Shown: positions 1-10,040 of the stretch, one piece after another
How the letters are laid out: every line of letters begins with the position of its first letter
How positions within the stretch are numbered: the first letter of the stretch is position 1
Origin: Lithodes maja
Lineage: Eukaryota; Arthropoda; Malacostraca; Decapoda; Lithodidae
DNA length: 64,000 nt
Direction of reading: 5' to 3'
Assembly: GCA_037953745.1 (NCBI GenBank)
Contig: JBAKBP010000687.1
Coordinates: forward strand, 62,001 to 126,000
Translations under genes and position numbers: made by a program
The notes under the pieces: generated by a model
What the model was told of the DNA's origin: nothing
Databases searched by the model: none
The model's input: the letters and a program-made list of their open reading frames with translations, nothing else

Positions 1-45
1 CTAGAAATAAATATATAAATAAAAAACTTTATAAATAAATATATA
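1..45. repeat. AT-rich minisatellite, left part
   Basis: AAATATATAAATAAAAAAC-type units, interrupted at 46 by DIRS copy 1. The same unit type resumes at 9,886, so DIRS copy 1 and the LINE beside it both lie inside one AT-rich minisatellite tract. Confidence 0.7.
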
Positions 46-345
46 AATTTATTAGTAGTCTTGGCAAATCCAACGTCAAGGCTATTAACCTAATTGCAAT
101 GACGACTTGTCTATTTTGACTGCTATGTCGTCATTCCAACCGCGGTTAAAAAGAAAACGTCTAGAGTCTACCCCTTATCTTGCTCTAGGAGACGTTGTAC
201 ATTAACCAAAACTACCACCGAAGGTGAAAAAAGCATAGAAGAGAAGAAAAAGGGGTTTACCTTAGTTACCGCTTAAGGCCCATCCCGTGTTCCGTCATGT
301 GCAGATCCCTGTCGAACGTGCGCATGAGCAACCCTCTCTTGTCAT
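46..345 (+). repeat. left inverted terminal repeat, DIRS copy 1
   Basis: Begins AATTTATTAGTAGTCTTGG and is the near-perfect reverse complement of 7,705-8,000. It contains the TTAA at about 273 (in GCTTAAGGCC) that is split by a MITE in copy 2. Confidence 0.9.
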
Positions 346-1321
346 CATTTTTTCACGCGCTCCATTGAATGAAGTCGCTTTTGTTGTGCTCCTTTAATTC
401 ACCCTGTTTAGGTTCGTTTCGGCTTATCTGGCCTTCTTTTTTGTTAGACAGATGTTACGTGATCTAGGGCACACGTAAATGGGCTCCTCAGTGTGTATAA
501 TGGAGACGCGTGTGGAAATAGCCTACCGAAGGTACGGGGGCGCCTGGCGTTCCTCGTTATGTTTTTCATTCTTTCTCTTTTCATATTCTTTTTTCCTGTT
601 AGTCTGGGCATAGTTTAGCTTTTAGCTTAATTTAGCCTAGCTCGTTTTCTCATTCAGGAATTGCTATGCCCCTATGAGTTTTCATTTGTTCATAGCCTAG
701 GTGTACCGTTGGTAAACAATCTGAGATTTCGTTTGTGGCGGTGCTGTTTGTAGAGTTTGTGTCGGCCGCATTATTAGCGTTATTCCCGAGTCCCCCCTTT
801 CGAGTCCTTCACTGTGTCTCAAGGGCCTGGGCGACAGGTGGTTCGTGATACTCCAGGGGTACCCCACGGGGGCCCCTCTTTCACACCACAGGGTTTTTCG
901 CCCCTGACACATTCTCTGCTCACGGCTAGGCCACCCCTTTTCTCACCAGTTTCATTTACTGGTTTTTGTTTTCTCTTCCTGTTTCACCTCCATCCTTTCA
1001 TAGTCTTTTGCCCAATCCAGGGGTACCTCACGGGGGCCCCTGTTTGTGCGAAACCACCCTCCCTGCCACTTCTCCTCATGGGCTTTGCTCTATCTCTGTG
1101 GGTTGGGTGGTTCCTGGGGGATGTGCCTCCTCTCCGCTGGTGTGTCTTCCTTGCCTCTCCCTTTACCGGTTGAGTCAGGATAAATTCAAGGAAGACACTG
1201 CTCAGCATGATTGCCATCATTGCTTGGAGTTCATAAGGAGAAGACGCATTTTTTGTGGCCTTTTTTGGTATTCCCTAGACGCTCCTCTCGCTTTTTTCGG
1301 CGCCGGACCATCTCGGCCGGT

Positions 1322-1465
1322 CCCGCAAATTTGCGGGAGCTTGATTCGGTCCTCTGGGACGTTTCGGCTCCCCGCAAATTTGCGGAGATCGTTGGGGGGT
1401 CCCGCAAAATTGCGGGAGGGTGGTGTCGGTACGGTTATGCCTCCATTGGCACGCAAATTTGCGGT
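1322..1465. repeat. four-fold palindrome cluster upstream of ORF1
   Basis: Four spaced copies of a palindrome with core CCGCAAATTTGCGG lie at about 1,322, 1,371, 1,401 (CCCGCAAAATTGCGGG) and 1,451. They sit in the untranslated leader before ORF1 and are present in copy 2 at 39,445-39,587. No coding role is visible; a protein-binding array or RNA stem-loops are possible. Confidence 0.8.
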
Positions 1466-1691
1466 AATAGTTGGCTTTCACTATTGACTTTTTTTATGTC
1501 ATCTTGTTGCCTGATACTATATTGGTGTATGCACTTTACTGGTGTTATAGGCCCTGCATGTAAGATGTTGAGTGGTGGTTAACACTTTCTCCATCTTTGC
1601 AGGTTCTGCTAGTGCTCTTCCGCCTCGGCCGCCCTCCTCACCTACCTCTGTGCTCCCAGTTTAGGGTGAGTACGGATACCTGTTTGCATGT

Positions 1692-3203
1692 GTGTTCCTG
1701 TTTCCCCATGCTCCTTCCCTGGTTCTTCTTGGACATTCTCTCCACTTACTCCTTCGACGTGCTGATTATGGTGTGTGTTCTTCTAGTGCAGGTAGGCTGC
1801 TTTGCTTTCGCCTTGGTTGTCGCTCCCCGTGCTTGGAGAGCCACAAGTCCTGCTTGCGCCACTCGCTCTGTGTGTCCTCTACGGCCTACCTCCCTGCTCT
1901 GTGTGGCACGTGTCTGGCCCTGGTGGTTGTGCTGCTCCATGGCCCTGGTTCCTCGGCGGCGGCTGTGGCCTCTGCTTCCCTTCCGTCGGTGTGGACGATG
2001 GTCTCCCGCCACATTAGGACTGTGGGCCACCGTTCCCCGGCCTTTGTTGCCGACCGGATCCGCGTCGCCCTGGGTATCCCTGACCCGACTGAAGGCCGTT
2101 CACCTGGCCCCTCTCCCTGCTCGGGCCCTCTCCCCTGGGTCCCGCAGCCGGTCGTCCCATCGTCAGGGGGTTCCCCAGCTCCGTCCACGCTCTCGCTCGC
2201 CTCGTCGTCCGTCCTCTACTGCCCCTCGTCGTCCTCCTGATCGCCTTGACGACGCCCATCGCCCTCGTCATGGTTCTCGCCCTGAGGCCGGGGTTAGCGG
2301 CTCTGCCCCTGTGCGCCCTCCCCTGGCCTCTACGGATAGGGGCTCTACTCCCTTCCGCCCGCTTCCCCAGCCCAGACGACTTCCTCTTACGTTGTCCTCT
2401 CCGCGCGCGGTTGTTCATGCTGTAGCTGGCCCTCTGCTCCCTCCTCCTACACTGTCCGGGAGGGTCCGCCTGGATGTCGTTGCTTCTCCTACTTCACCTG
2501 CTTCAGTGCCTATTCTTCCTTCACGGTCTCGTCCCGCGGTGGAGGTCCCTCCCTCCTCCGCCTCGGTGTCTGGCCGCCCGGTTATCTCAGCCCCGGGGAT
2601 CCTTGCTCCGTTTCCCCCCGCGGCTCCTTCTGGCCTCCTTTCACCCGGCCAGCCTTCCCACTCCCGTCGTCCTGCTCCTCCTCATTCTTCTCTTCCTGAC
2701 CTTCACTTACCGTCTCGCCAGGGGGGTACCCCTCCTCTTGCCTCGGTGGGGTTTCGCGAGGTTTCGGGGTCCCCTTTCTCAGGAGCTGACGTGTCGCTGG
2801 AAGAGGGGGATGGTGCTGTTTCCCCTCGGCCGTTCGTGATCGGGGACGAGTCCCTCAACGGCGACACAACCGTCGTCGCTCGCCTTCCTTGGACCGTGAC
2901 GCTGCTGGTTCGTGTCGTGGGTCTCGCTCCCGCTCGCCCCTGCGGGCCGACCAATCTGGGGGGGGGGGTTCGCCTCTCTCGGATCGATTGTCGGCTATGC
3001 AGGGCTGGGTTGTGTCACGCTTCGACGGGCGCTTGGAGTCGATGGAAGACTCCCTCTTCTCGCGCTTCTTGGCGGTGACTCGCCCTCAGCGCCTCACCCT
3101 ACCTACCCCTGCTACGGTCCCCCTCCCTTCTGCAGGCCTACGCTCTGGTCAGACTTCAGCCGCCCTGACATCCTTCCGGCTGTTCAGTCCCTGGTTGTGT
3201 TGA
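1692..3203 (+). pseudogene. ORF1 / Gag-like protein of DIRS copy 1, frameshifted
   Basis: Conceptual ORF of about 500 residues assembled by comparison with copy 2. The N-terminal part has a Cys/His-rich segment with an H-x2-C-x3-H-x2-C pattern (ESHKSCLRHSLC), similar to the zinc-binding N-terminus of many DIRS ORF1 proteins. A long Ser/Arg/Pro-rich linker follows, then a short helical stretch near 2,990-3,080 (LSAMQGWVVSRFDGRLESME). Copy 1 has one extra C near 2,108 and one C fewer near 2,824 than copy 2, both in C runs, which break the frame. The start codon is uncertain. In the family, ORF1 is a structural RNA-binding protein; that role is inferred here. Confidence 0.55.
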
Positions 3204-4480
3204 CGGGTCTGTCCTCCTATGGGACAGGTTTGTGCGACGCCGGTACGCCTGGCTTAGCCATCATGCTCGGTCACCCTCTCCCATTGGTGGCCTGGTTTAC
3301 TGAGGCCTTCGACTTCACACATCTATCCGTCGACGGCTCTCCTTCAGTCCCTCCCCCGGAGTCATCACTGATTTTGCCTCCTCTTGTGTCTGTCGGCGGG
3401 TTGGACGGCGCGTTCTGGTCCTGGATGAGCGCGCCCGTTCTTGAACTTTGTTCTATTGCTACCCCGTTCTTCTCTCACCCGGATCAGCCCTCTGTCGCCA
3501 AGGTTTTTCCTTGCGACAGAGGGTGACGGCCTTATTGTCTTGTCTTTAGGTTCCCTCAGACGTCTGTTCACCACCTGCGGCTTTTCGAGGCGTCTGCGCC
3601 AGGCGATCTTCGCGAGGGTTTGGACCGCGTTCAGCGGGTCCACCTTCGGCTCGCGGTGTCTTTGGTTCCCGAGCTGAAGGCGGTTTTGTGCGCGGCGACT
3701 CGGCGACGCCCGACGGTACGGTCCTCGTTCTGCCGGCCGGCCCCCTTGGATATTCGTCAGGGTTTGTTGTACTCTGCGCTATATACGTCAGGTTTTTTTA
3801 TGCAGGATGCTTGGGAATGCTACGCTTCTCTGTCGGCGGCCCCTGTTTCTGACACGCGACGACGCGCTGTGTCGTTGCGGACCCTGCTTACGTCACGCAC
3901 CGACGCGCTGTGTCGCGCACGGGGTCTTCTCAGTCCCGTCCTTCTGCCGGTCCTCTTCGGGGTTCTGCTGCAAGTGCTACCGCCTTGCACGGGCGCAGGA
4001 CTGGGACGTTGCAGGCCAGTGCGTCGGTTCCGCCTCGCACTTCTGTTCTTGCCCCTTTCATCCCCGCCGTGTCGGGGCTGGCCGGCCTTCCACTTCCGGC
4101 CGCCCTTCGACGGGGTCAGCCCCGCGCCGGGCCTGGGGTTGGGGTGGCCCGCCCTTTTCGACGAGGTTGGGGGGGGGGGGGTAGAGGAGGTCAACGTGGC
4201 GCTCATGCCCGCACGGCCCGTACCGGGGGTACCTCCACGTCAACACAATGTGTAGTTCTCTGGGTCGGCCTCCTTGTTCTCCTTCTCGCCTGGCCGACCG
4301 GGTCGCTCCCCTCCTCTCGGGTGCTCCCTCGGGTTGTTTTCGCCCTTGCGCCCCTCGGTAGCTGCGAGGGACGTTGGGGCGGCGGGGTCTCACCTGGAGG
4401 TGGACGTCCAGACCCCCACTCCGCTCTTGTCACCGACGCCGGCCCATCTCTTCAGAGGTGGCCCACGTGTTCACTTCCAT
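3204..4480 (+). other. DIRS copy 1 region between ORF1 and the RT core
   Basis: GC-rich sequence with overlapping partial frames. The stretch 3,620-3,860 encodes a plausible ORF1 C-terminus or RT leader (VPELKAVLCAATRRRPTVRS). No frame is continuous, and G runs near 4,168 coincide with frame changes. The site orthologous to the MITE at 36,396-37,015 of copy 2 lies near 3,890, where copy 1 reads TTAC. Confidence 0.5.
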
Positions 4481-5373
4481 GCCCGAGCTGGGTAGCGTCG
4501 AGGGAGTTGACCGCAGGTCACCCGGTTTTCCTCTCCCGTGTCTTTCTGGTACCGTCGACGAACTGCGACGCGATGCGACCGGTGGTGGATCTGTCGGCCC
4601 TCAACGGGCACATCGTGCACACACGGTTTCGGATGCTGCCGGTATCCCTGGTACGCCTGGCCCTGTGCCCTCTGTCGTGGGTAGTGTCGCTGGCCCTCCA
4701 GGATGCGTCTTGGCTCGTTCCTCTCCATCCTCGCTTCCAGCGATTCTTGGCCATTCGGACTTCCGATCGTGTGTTCCTGTTCGACGGCCTTCCCTTCGGT
4801 CTCCACATCGCGCCGCGGATCTTCTCCGCACTGGTGGGGCAGGCTCTGGGTCCTCTCCTCAGGAGCGGGCACCAGATCCCATTTTCCTTGGCCGATTGGT
4901 TGGTAGTTTCCGACGCCCTAGGACTGTGCATTGGCGACGCCCTCACAGTCGTTCGCAACATCGCACGGTTAGGGTTCCCCTTCGATGTTCCCAAGTCACG
5001 CTTGACCCCGTCGCGTGTCGTGCCATGGGTCGGTCTCGCATGGGTTTTGTCCGGCGCTACGGTGACCCGGGGTCTGCCGGCCGCGGTGCACCTTCGGTGG
5101 AAGGTCTTCGCCGTGTTGCACTCGGTCTCCCTCCCGGGGTGGCTCTGGGACTCGTTCGTGGGTTCGCTGCATTGGGCCGCTCTGCCCCTTCCCTTAGGGA
5201 GCCTCTGGCTACTCCGCCTCCTCCTCATGGGCACCGCGGTGTTTCCGTTGCCCCTATGGATCGGCTCCTGCCGCTCCCGCGTACCGTTCGCAGACGCTTC
5301 GGTCGCTGGGTTGCTCAGGGCTCGCTCTCTGCGGCTGTGCCCTGGACCGCCCCCCCGCCAACGGTCTGGGTAG
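3910..5373 (+). pseudogene. DIRS reverse transcriptase, copy 1, catalytic residues lost
   Basis: The ORF contains a DIRS-type RT palm from about 4,560. Visible motifs are RPVVDLSALN (fingers), SLALQDASWLVPL (motif A position), LPFGLHIAPRIFSALVG (motif B) and FSLADWLVV (motif C position). In active family members motif A starts with Asp (LDL) and motif C is xLDD. Here both first aspartates are Ala (GCC at about 4,692 and 4,894), so polymerase activity is not expected. The frame ends just before the RNase H start because a run of eight C in copy 2 is seven C here. The true N-terminus is unclear. Confidence 0.75.
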
Positions 5374-5700
5374 CCACAGATACGTCGAGCGAGGTTGGGT
5401 GAGGTTCCCGATCGAACCTGGGACGTCCACTTCCCGGCAGATGGGTGGGTCTCCCTCCACTTACCCGTCTATGCCCTCGGACTGTTGGTTCCTTTGTTCT
5501 TCCTGCGGGACCACGCGCTGGCCCTTCGGGGTCAGTCGGTGGCCTTCGGGTTGGACACTAAGACAAACTGTCCCCTGTTTCCTTATGCGGGGGTCCTCCA
5601 GGTCGTTGACTCTATTGGGGGTCTCGGTGGAGTTGTTCTTCCTCGCGGACCGACACCCCTTCTCCTTGCATGCCTCCTCCGGCCTGCCACCCTGTGAGCG
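5374..5700 (+). pseudogene. RNase H remnant of DIRS copy 1
   Basis: Starts with VWVATDTSSEVG, matching the family's TDAS first-Asp motif, and then meets a TGA. Another frame continues the domain through LRGQSVAFGLDTKTN, which corresponds to the later L-D-N-T-T motif. The same break exists in copy 2, so it was probably present in the parent element. Confidence 0.55.
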
Positions 5701-7232
5701 GCCGCCCTGTCGAGAGGGCAGGGCGTTCTTGTAGAATGGGCGATGACACGGACTGTGTTCGCCGACCTCGCGGCTTCCTGAGGTGTTCCGGAGTTCGCAT
5801 CGGGGGTGCCGCGCCAGTTGCCTTTGGACCTCTCCCTCCGGCCTCGCGCTCCGGTGGGGGTCCGGACGCTTTCATGGTAGCGGTCGATATACATCTTTCC
5901 GCCACCAGATGCGCTGTTGATGTGCCCAGTCCTCGCGAGGCTGTGGCTGTACCACGGCTGCGTCTGGCTCCTCGCGCCTTTGTGGCCGGCACGGGCTTGG
6001 TCCGCCCGGTTGCCGCGGTGGTGCCCGAGTCAGGTCCCTCTACCCGTCTCCGGCTTCCACTTGGGCTAGGTTGGGGACCTGCGGACCTCGTTGGCCTTCG
6101 CATCGTGCTTGTTCATGAGGCACGGTGGCTCCCGGTCCCTGGCCGGGCCCTGACTGACTTCTTGCAGCGTTCCTGGCCGTCTTCTCCTTGGGGGACTTAC
6201 GGGTCCCGCTGGAGGTCTTTTACTAGGTGGCTACAGGCCACTCGCCTGCCAGTTGGCTCTCCTTCCCTCGTCCTACGCTCCTTGTTTCACCTCTTCCGTA
6301 CACGTCACTTTCAAGTCGACGCTATACGTACCCACTTGTCTGCCGTCCGGGGGGTCTTTGGGTCCGTCGCGGGGCTGGTCGTTCCGCCACAGGAGCTGGA
6401 TTCCTTCCTGACGGCTGCCTTCCGGGATCGACCGCCTCCGCGCTAGGTCCCTCCGCAGTGGGATCTGGGGCGGGCTCTGGTCCTTCTGGCTTCACCCACG
6501 TATACAAGGGCCGCTACGCCGGTTCCGTTGCTCGGGTGTCCACTCTTCCTTGTCGCTCTGGCCACTGGGGATCGGGTGTCTGCACTAGTGGCATTGTCAC
6601 GGCCCCGGGACTGCGTGCGATTCTCCCCGTCCTTGCATGGCGTCTCGTTCGCCTCCTCCCCTCCTTTTGTTACCACGCATGGGAGGGAGGCCCCCGCTTT
6701 CCAGCCTTTCGCCGTCTAGGCTTTACGGCGTGGGCATCCTCGCCATGTGTTGTGCCCGGTGTCAGCCTTGCACTCCTCTGTTGCGTCTGTGGCGCCGCCT
6801 TCGGGTACTGCTGTGTGGGTGTCTCCTCGGACAGGTGGGAGGCTCTCGCAGGTGCAGATGGGCCGCCACGTTTGTCGGACCGTTCGTGCCCGTCACCCTG
6901 TTTGTAGGGGTTCTGCGCACGATGTCAGATCCTTTGCTGCCTCCTTCCGGTTCCTGCCACGTCGATCCTTACCTGCCATCGCCTCAGCGGTTTTGTGGGT
7001 CTTCTATCAATTCCTTCATCTCCTCCTACCTCTCCGTGTCCAGTGTTCGACCCCCTCGGCCGGTGATTGCTCTCGGGGGTCGTGTTTCCTGGTGCTCTGG
7101 CGAAGATCCCTGGTCTTCCCCCCTTGTCCCTCGTTCTTTTCCTTCGTTTTATTTGACAAAGGGGGGGGGGGGGTGTACGGGTTTGCAACACTGGATTGCA
7201 AGTTTGGGATTATGTATTGTTCCAGTACATAA
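5670..7232 (+). pseudogene. tyrosine recombinase of DIRS copy 1, two in-frame stops
   Basis: Single reading frame broken by TAG at 6,444-6,446 and 6,717-6,719; copy 2 has CAG at both places. The SAM-like core-binding segment (WRSFTRWLQATRLP) and the catalytic box with GDR, H-D-V-R and the C-terminal Tyr (WVFYQFLHL) are recognisable. In DIRS elements this enzyme inserts a circular DNA copy into the genome. This copy should be inactive. Confidence 0.8.
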
Positions 7233-7527
7233 GTGTTTTTGCCACATTGAAAATTGTTTTGTTCTTGTGTTCAGTGTTTTTGTTGGTTTTTGAAGAAAAG
7301 GGATTTTGGGTACAGTACCTTTTTGGTTTCAGACAAGTCTATGTTTTTGCATTACTATGAATGACGGGCATGTGTTAAAACTGTTCTTTTTAGCTACTCC
7401 TCAGTTTTTCACTCTTTTATTAAACTCTCTTGTTTAAATTGTGTCTTTGTCATTCATAATTTTGTTTTATGCATTGTTTTTTTTTTGGTAGGTTGGGCTT
7501 GGATGTCCTCCTCCTATTTGTTATGCA

Positions 7528-7640
7528 GCCTTGACGTTGGATTTGCCAAGACTACTAACAAATTGGGAGGTTTGACGTACCTCCCAACCTACCAAATAGG
7601 AAAACCTACTATTTGGTAGTAGTCTTGGAAAATCCAACGT
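7528..7640 (+). repeat. internal complementary region, DIRS copy 1
   Basis: Consists of the complement of the element's left end (GCCTTGACGTTGGATTTGCC onward) joined at AATT/GGGAGG to the complement of its right end. In DIRS elements this region is thought to template end completion and circle formation. Confidence 0.88.
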
Positions 7641-7704
7641 ACATAATACCCTCCCTCACGCCGGACCCCTGCCCATCCGCGTTCTTCTGCTGACGTGAGA
7701 TGTG

Positions 7705-8052
7705 ATGACAAGAGAGGGTCGCTCATGCGCACGTTCGACAAGGATCTGCACATGACGGAACACGGGATGGGCCTTAAGCGGTAACTAAGGTAAACCCCTT
7801 TTTCTTCTCTTCTATGCTTTTTTCACCTTCGGTGGTAGTTTTGGTTAATGTACAACGTCTCCTAGAGCAAGATAAGGAGTAGACTCTAGACATTTTCTTT
7901 TTAACCGCGGTTGGAATGACGACATAGCAGTCAAAATAGACAAGTCGTCATTGCAATTAGGTTAATAGCCTTGACGTTGGATTTTCCAAGACTACTACCA
8001 AATAGTAGGTTTTCCTATTTGGTAGGTTGGGAGGTACGTCAAACCTCCCAAT
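7705..8052 (+). repeat. right inverted terminal repeat and right-end extension, DIRS copy 1
   Basis: 7,705-8,000 is the reverse complement of the left repeat. The last about 52 bp, absent from the left end, contain two small palindromes (ACCAAATAG/CTATTTGGT and TTGGGAGGT/ACCTCCCAA). Confidence 0.88.
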
Positions 8053-8061
8053 AAAAACATT

Positions 8062-9885
8062 CTATCTATCTATCTATTGCCTGACGCCGTGATCCCCGAA
8101 GGGGTGGCCACGAACGAACCGCCCCCATGCACCTCTGTCCCCAGTCAGTCGACGCCCCTCCCCCCAACCAGCACCGCCTTCGTTCATGTACTTCCTCACT
8201 CCATCCTTCCACCTCTCATTCGGTCTACCTCTACCTCTCCCTCTCTGTCCCTCCACCTCGCTCTCGTACACCCTCTTAGTTATTCTCTCGCTTTCCATAC
8301 GTTCCATATGGCCGAACCATCTCAAGTTGTTCCTTTTCACACTTTCCAGCACATCTACCTCCACACCACACCTCCTTCTTACTTCCTCATTAGTCTGTCT
8401 ATCCCTCCATGTAACTCCGCACGCACTCCTTAAGTAATTCATTTCCACTGCTCTCACTCTTGGTCTGAGTCTCTCAACCAACGTCCATGCTTCGCTTCCG
8501 TAAGTCAGTGTCGGGATTACCACACTGTCATGCAAGGACTTCTTCACTTCCATACTGACCACCCTATTTCTTGTTACTGCTTTTAGCATTCCTACAACCC
8601 TCTTCCCCTGTTGTACCCTCTCCCGCACTTCTTCATCCATAGTCCCATCTTTACTCAACACACTGCCCAGATACTTAAAAGAGTTGACGATCTCCATAGC
8701 CTGACCGTTCAGCTTCACCTCACACTCTGTGACTTCACCCCTTTCGAAGACCATAACCTTGCTCTTCCCCGCATTTACCTTCAAATTCCGTTTTTCGCAC
8801 ACTGTTCCAAACTCATTTACCAGACCCTGCAACTCCCATTCATTATCACTCATCAGAACTGTATCATCCGCAAACAGCAGTATAGGTAGCTTCCACTCAA
8901 TTCCCTCCCTTTTCAGCGATACACCAACATCCACTGCTCTTGATAGTATTTCTTTCAGGACTCCATCCATATATACAGTAAACAACCACGGGGACATCAC
9001 ACACCCCTGTTTCAAACCAACATTCAGGTCAAAGAACTCGCTCTGCTCACTCTCCACACGTACTGCCGCCTTTGCACCCTCATACATGCTCTTCACTGCT
9101 TTCAGCAACTTGCCCTCTACTCCGTATATGCTAAGTACTTTCCACAAACCTTCTCTATCCACTCTGTCATAGGCCTTCTCCAAGTCCATAAAGGCAACAT
9201 ACACCTTTTGTTTCTTCTCCAGATACTTCTCCACAACACCATTCAGGGTAAAAATCTGATATACACATCCTCTTCCCTTCCTAAAACCTCCCTGCTCGTC
9301 GCCTATCCATTTCTCCGTTCTCACTCTCACTCTCTCAATCACTACCCTACTGTATACCTTCCCTACTACGCTTAGAAGACATATTCCTCGGTGGTTACCA
9401 CACACTCCTCTTTCCCCTTTGCCCTTATATAGGGGGACTATTATGCCAGTCTTCCAGTCATCGGGTGCACTCCCCTTCTCCCATGCTAGTTTGCACATTT
9501 TCCATACCCTCACTATCTCACCACCATACCTCAACAATTCCCCACACACTCCATCTGTTCCTGGTGCTTTCCCCAACTTCACTCTTTTCATGGCTTCCCA
9601 CACTTCTGACCTCCTGATCCCCACCTCCTCCTCCACTACTTCTCTTCTTCTCCCTCCCATACCATATCCAGCTATGTTTGCTGGCTCTTCATTCCTTACA
9701 TTTAGCAACTCACTGAAGTACTCCCTCCATCTTTCGACTCGCTCTTGCTTCTCGGCTAGCATTCTCCCATTCTTATCTTTCACACCCTTACTGTTTCCCT
9801 TGCTACCTTCCCCAACTTTCTTGACTTCTTTCCAGAACAGTTTCTTACTCTCCCTCCATTTTACACTCAGATTCCTTCCAACATT
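8062..9885 (-). mobile_element. 5'-truncated non-LTR retrotransposon (RTE-like), copy a
   Basis: LINE on the minus strand ending in an (ATAG)n tail at 8,062-8,080 just beyond DIRS copy 1. It is 5'-truncated at about 9,885. AAAACATT occurs at 8,054-8,061 and 9,886-9,893 and is a plausible target-site duplication, although the host tract is itself repetitive. A second, shorter copy is at 62,770-63,989. The short tandem-repeat tail and C-terminal architecture suggest the RTE group, but the clade cannot be proved by eye. Confidence 0.88.
8074..9783 (-). CDS. reverse transcriptase domain of RTE-like LINE, copy a
   Basis: Uninterrupted frame of 569 residues from the first Met, and open further upstream to the truncation point. 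The RT motifs are intact: MDLEKAYDRVDREGLW (motif A), GLKQGCVMSPWLF (motif B) and LLFADDTVLM (motif C, FADD). The C-terminus carries the LRWFGHMERM segment followed by an Arg/Gly-rich stretch, common in this LINE group. The N-terminal endonuclease is missing through 5' truncation, so this is a fragment despite its clean reading frame. It probably represents a recent insertion. Confidence 0.85.
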   Translation of the reverse strand: MKDKNGRMLAEKQERVERWREYFSELLNVRNEEPANIAGYGMGGRRREVVEEEVGIRRSEVWEAMKRVKLGKAPGTDGVCGELLRYGGEIVRVWKMCKLAWEKGSAPDDWKTGIIVPLYKGKGERGVCGNHRGICLLSVVGKVYSRVVIERVRVRTEKWIGDEQGGFRKGRGCVYQIFTLNGVVEKYLEKKQKVYVAFMDLEKAYDRVDREGLWKVLSIYGVEGKLLKAVKSMYEGAKAAVRVESEQSEFFDLNVGLKQGCVMSPWLFTVYMDGVLKEILSRAVDVGVSLKREGIEWKLPILLFADDTVLMSDNEWELQGLVNEFGTVCEKRNLKVNAGKSKVMVFERGEVTECEVKLNGQAMEIVNSFKYLGSVLSKDGTMDEEVRERVQQGKRVVGMLKAVTRNRVVSMEVKKSLHDSVVIPTLTYGSEAWTLVERLRPRVRAVEMNYLRSACGVTWRDRQTNEEVRRRCGVEVDVLESVKRNNLRWFGHMERMESERITKRVYESEVEGQRGRGRGRPNERWKDGVRKYMNEGGAGWGEGRRLTGDRGAWGRFVRGHPFGDHGVRQ

Positions 9886-10040
9886 AAAACATTAAAAATA
9901 AATATATATATAAAAAACATTAGGTAAATATATAAATAAAAATATTAGAAATATATAAAAATATTAGAAATATATAAATAAAAAACATTAAAATAAATAA
10001 ATATATAAATAAAAAACGTTAGAATAAAGTTTATGTAAAG
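9886..10040. repeat. AT-rich minisatellite, right part
   Basis: Repeated ATATATAAATAAAAAACATTAG-like units, the continuation of the tract seen at 1-45. Confidence 0.75.

Larger units (their letters stand above)
46..8052 (+). mobile_element. DIRS-like tyrosine-recombinase retrotransposon, copy 1
   Basis: An 8,007-bp GC-rich element in AT-rich DNA. Its ends are about 300-bp inverted repeats (46-345 and 7,705-8,000). An internal region at 7,528-7,640 joins the complements of the left and right ends. The coding order is ORF1, RT, RNase H, tyrosine recombinase. This layout (inverted terminal repeats, internal complementary region, YR instead of a DDE integrase) is the established hallmark of DIRS elements. 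There is no target-site duplication: the left end reads AAT then TTATTAG, and the right end reads CCTCCCAAT. The rejoined-ends sequence inside the element has a single AAT at that junction, as expected for integration of a circle by recombination. All coding regions carry frame breaks or stops, so this copy is not autonomous. Confidence 0.93.

Noticed and set aside
1322..1465. CRISPR-like array
   Set aside because: Only four short palindromes with unequal spacers inside a eukaryotic retrotransposon leader; no cas genes and no long repeats.
4518..5234. Minus-strand 238-codon frame in DIRS copy 1
   Set aside because: Shadow of the RT on the sense strand, same reason as in copy 2.
8729..9172. 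Plus-strand frames over the RTE-like LINE
   Set aside because: Antisense shadows of the LINE RT; a Ser/Thr/Pro-rich low-complexity translation.
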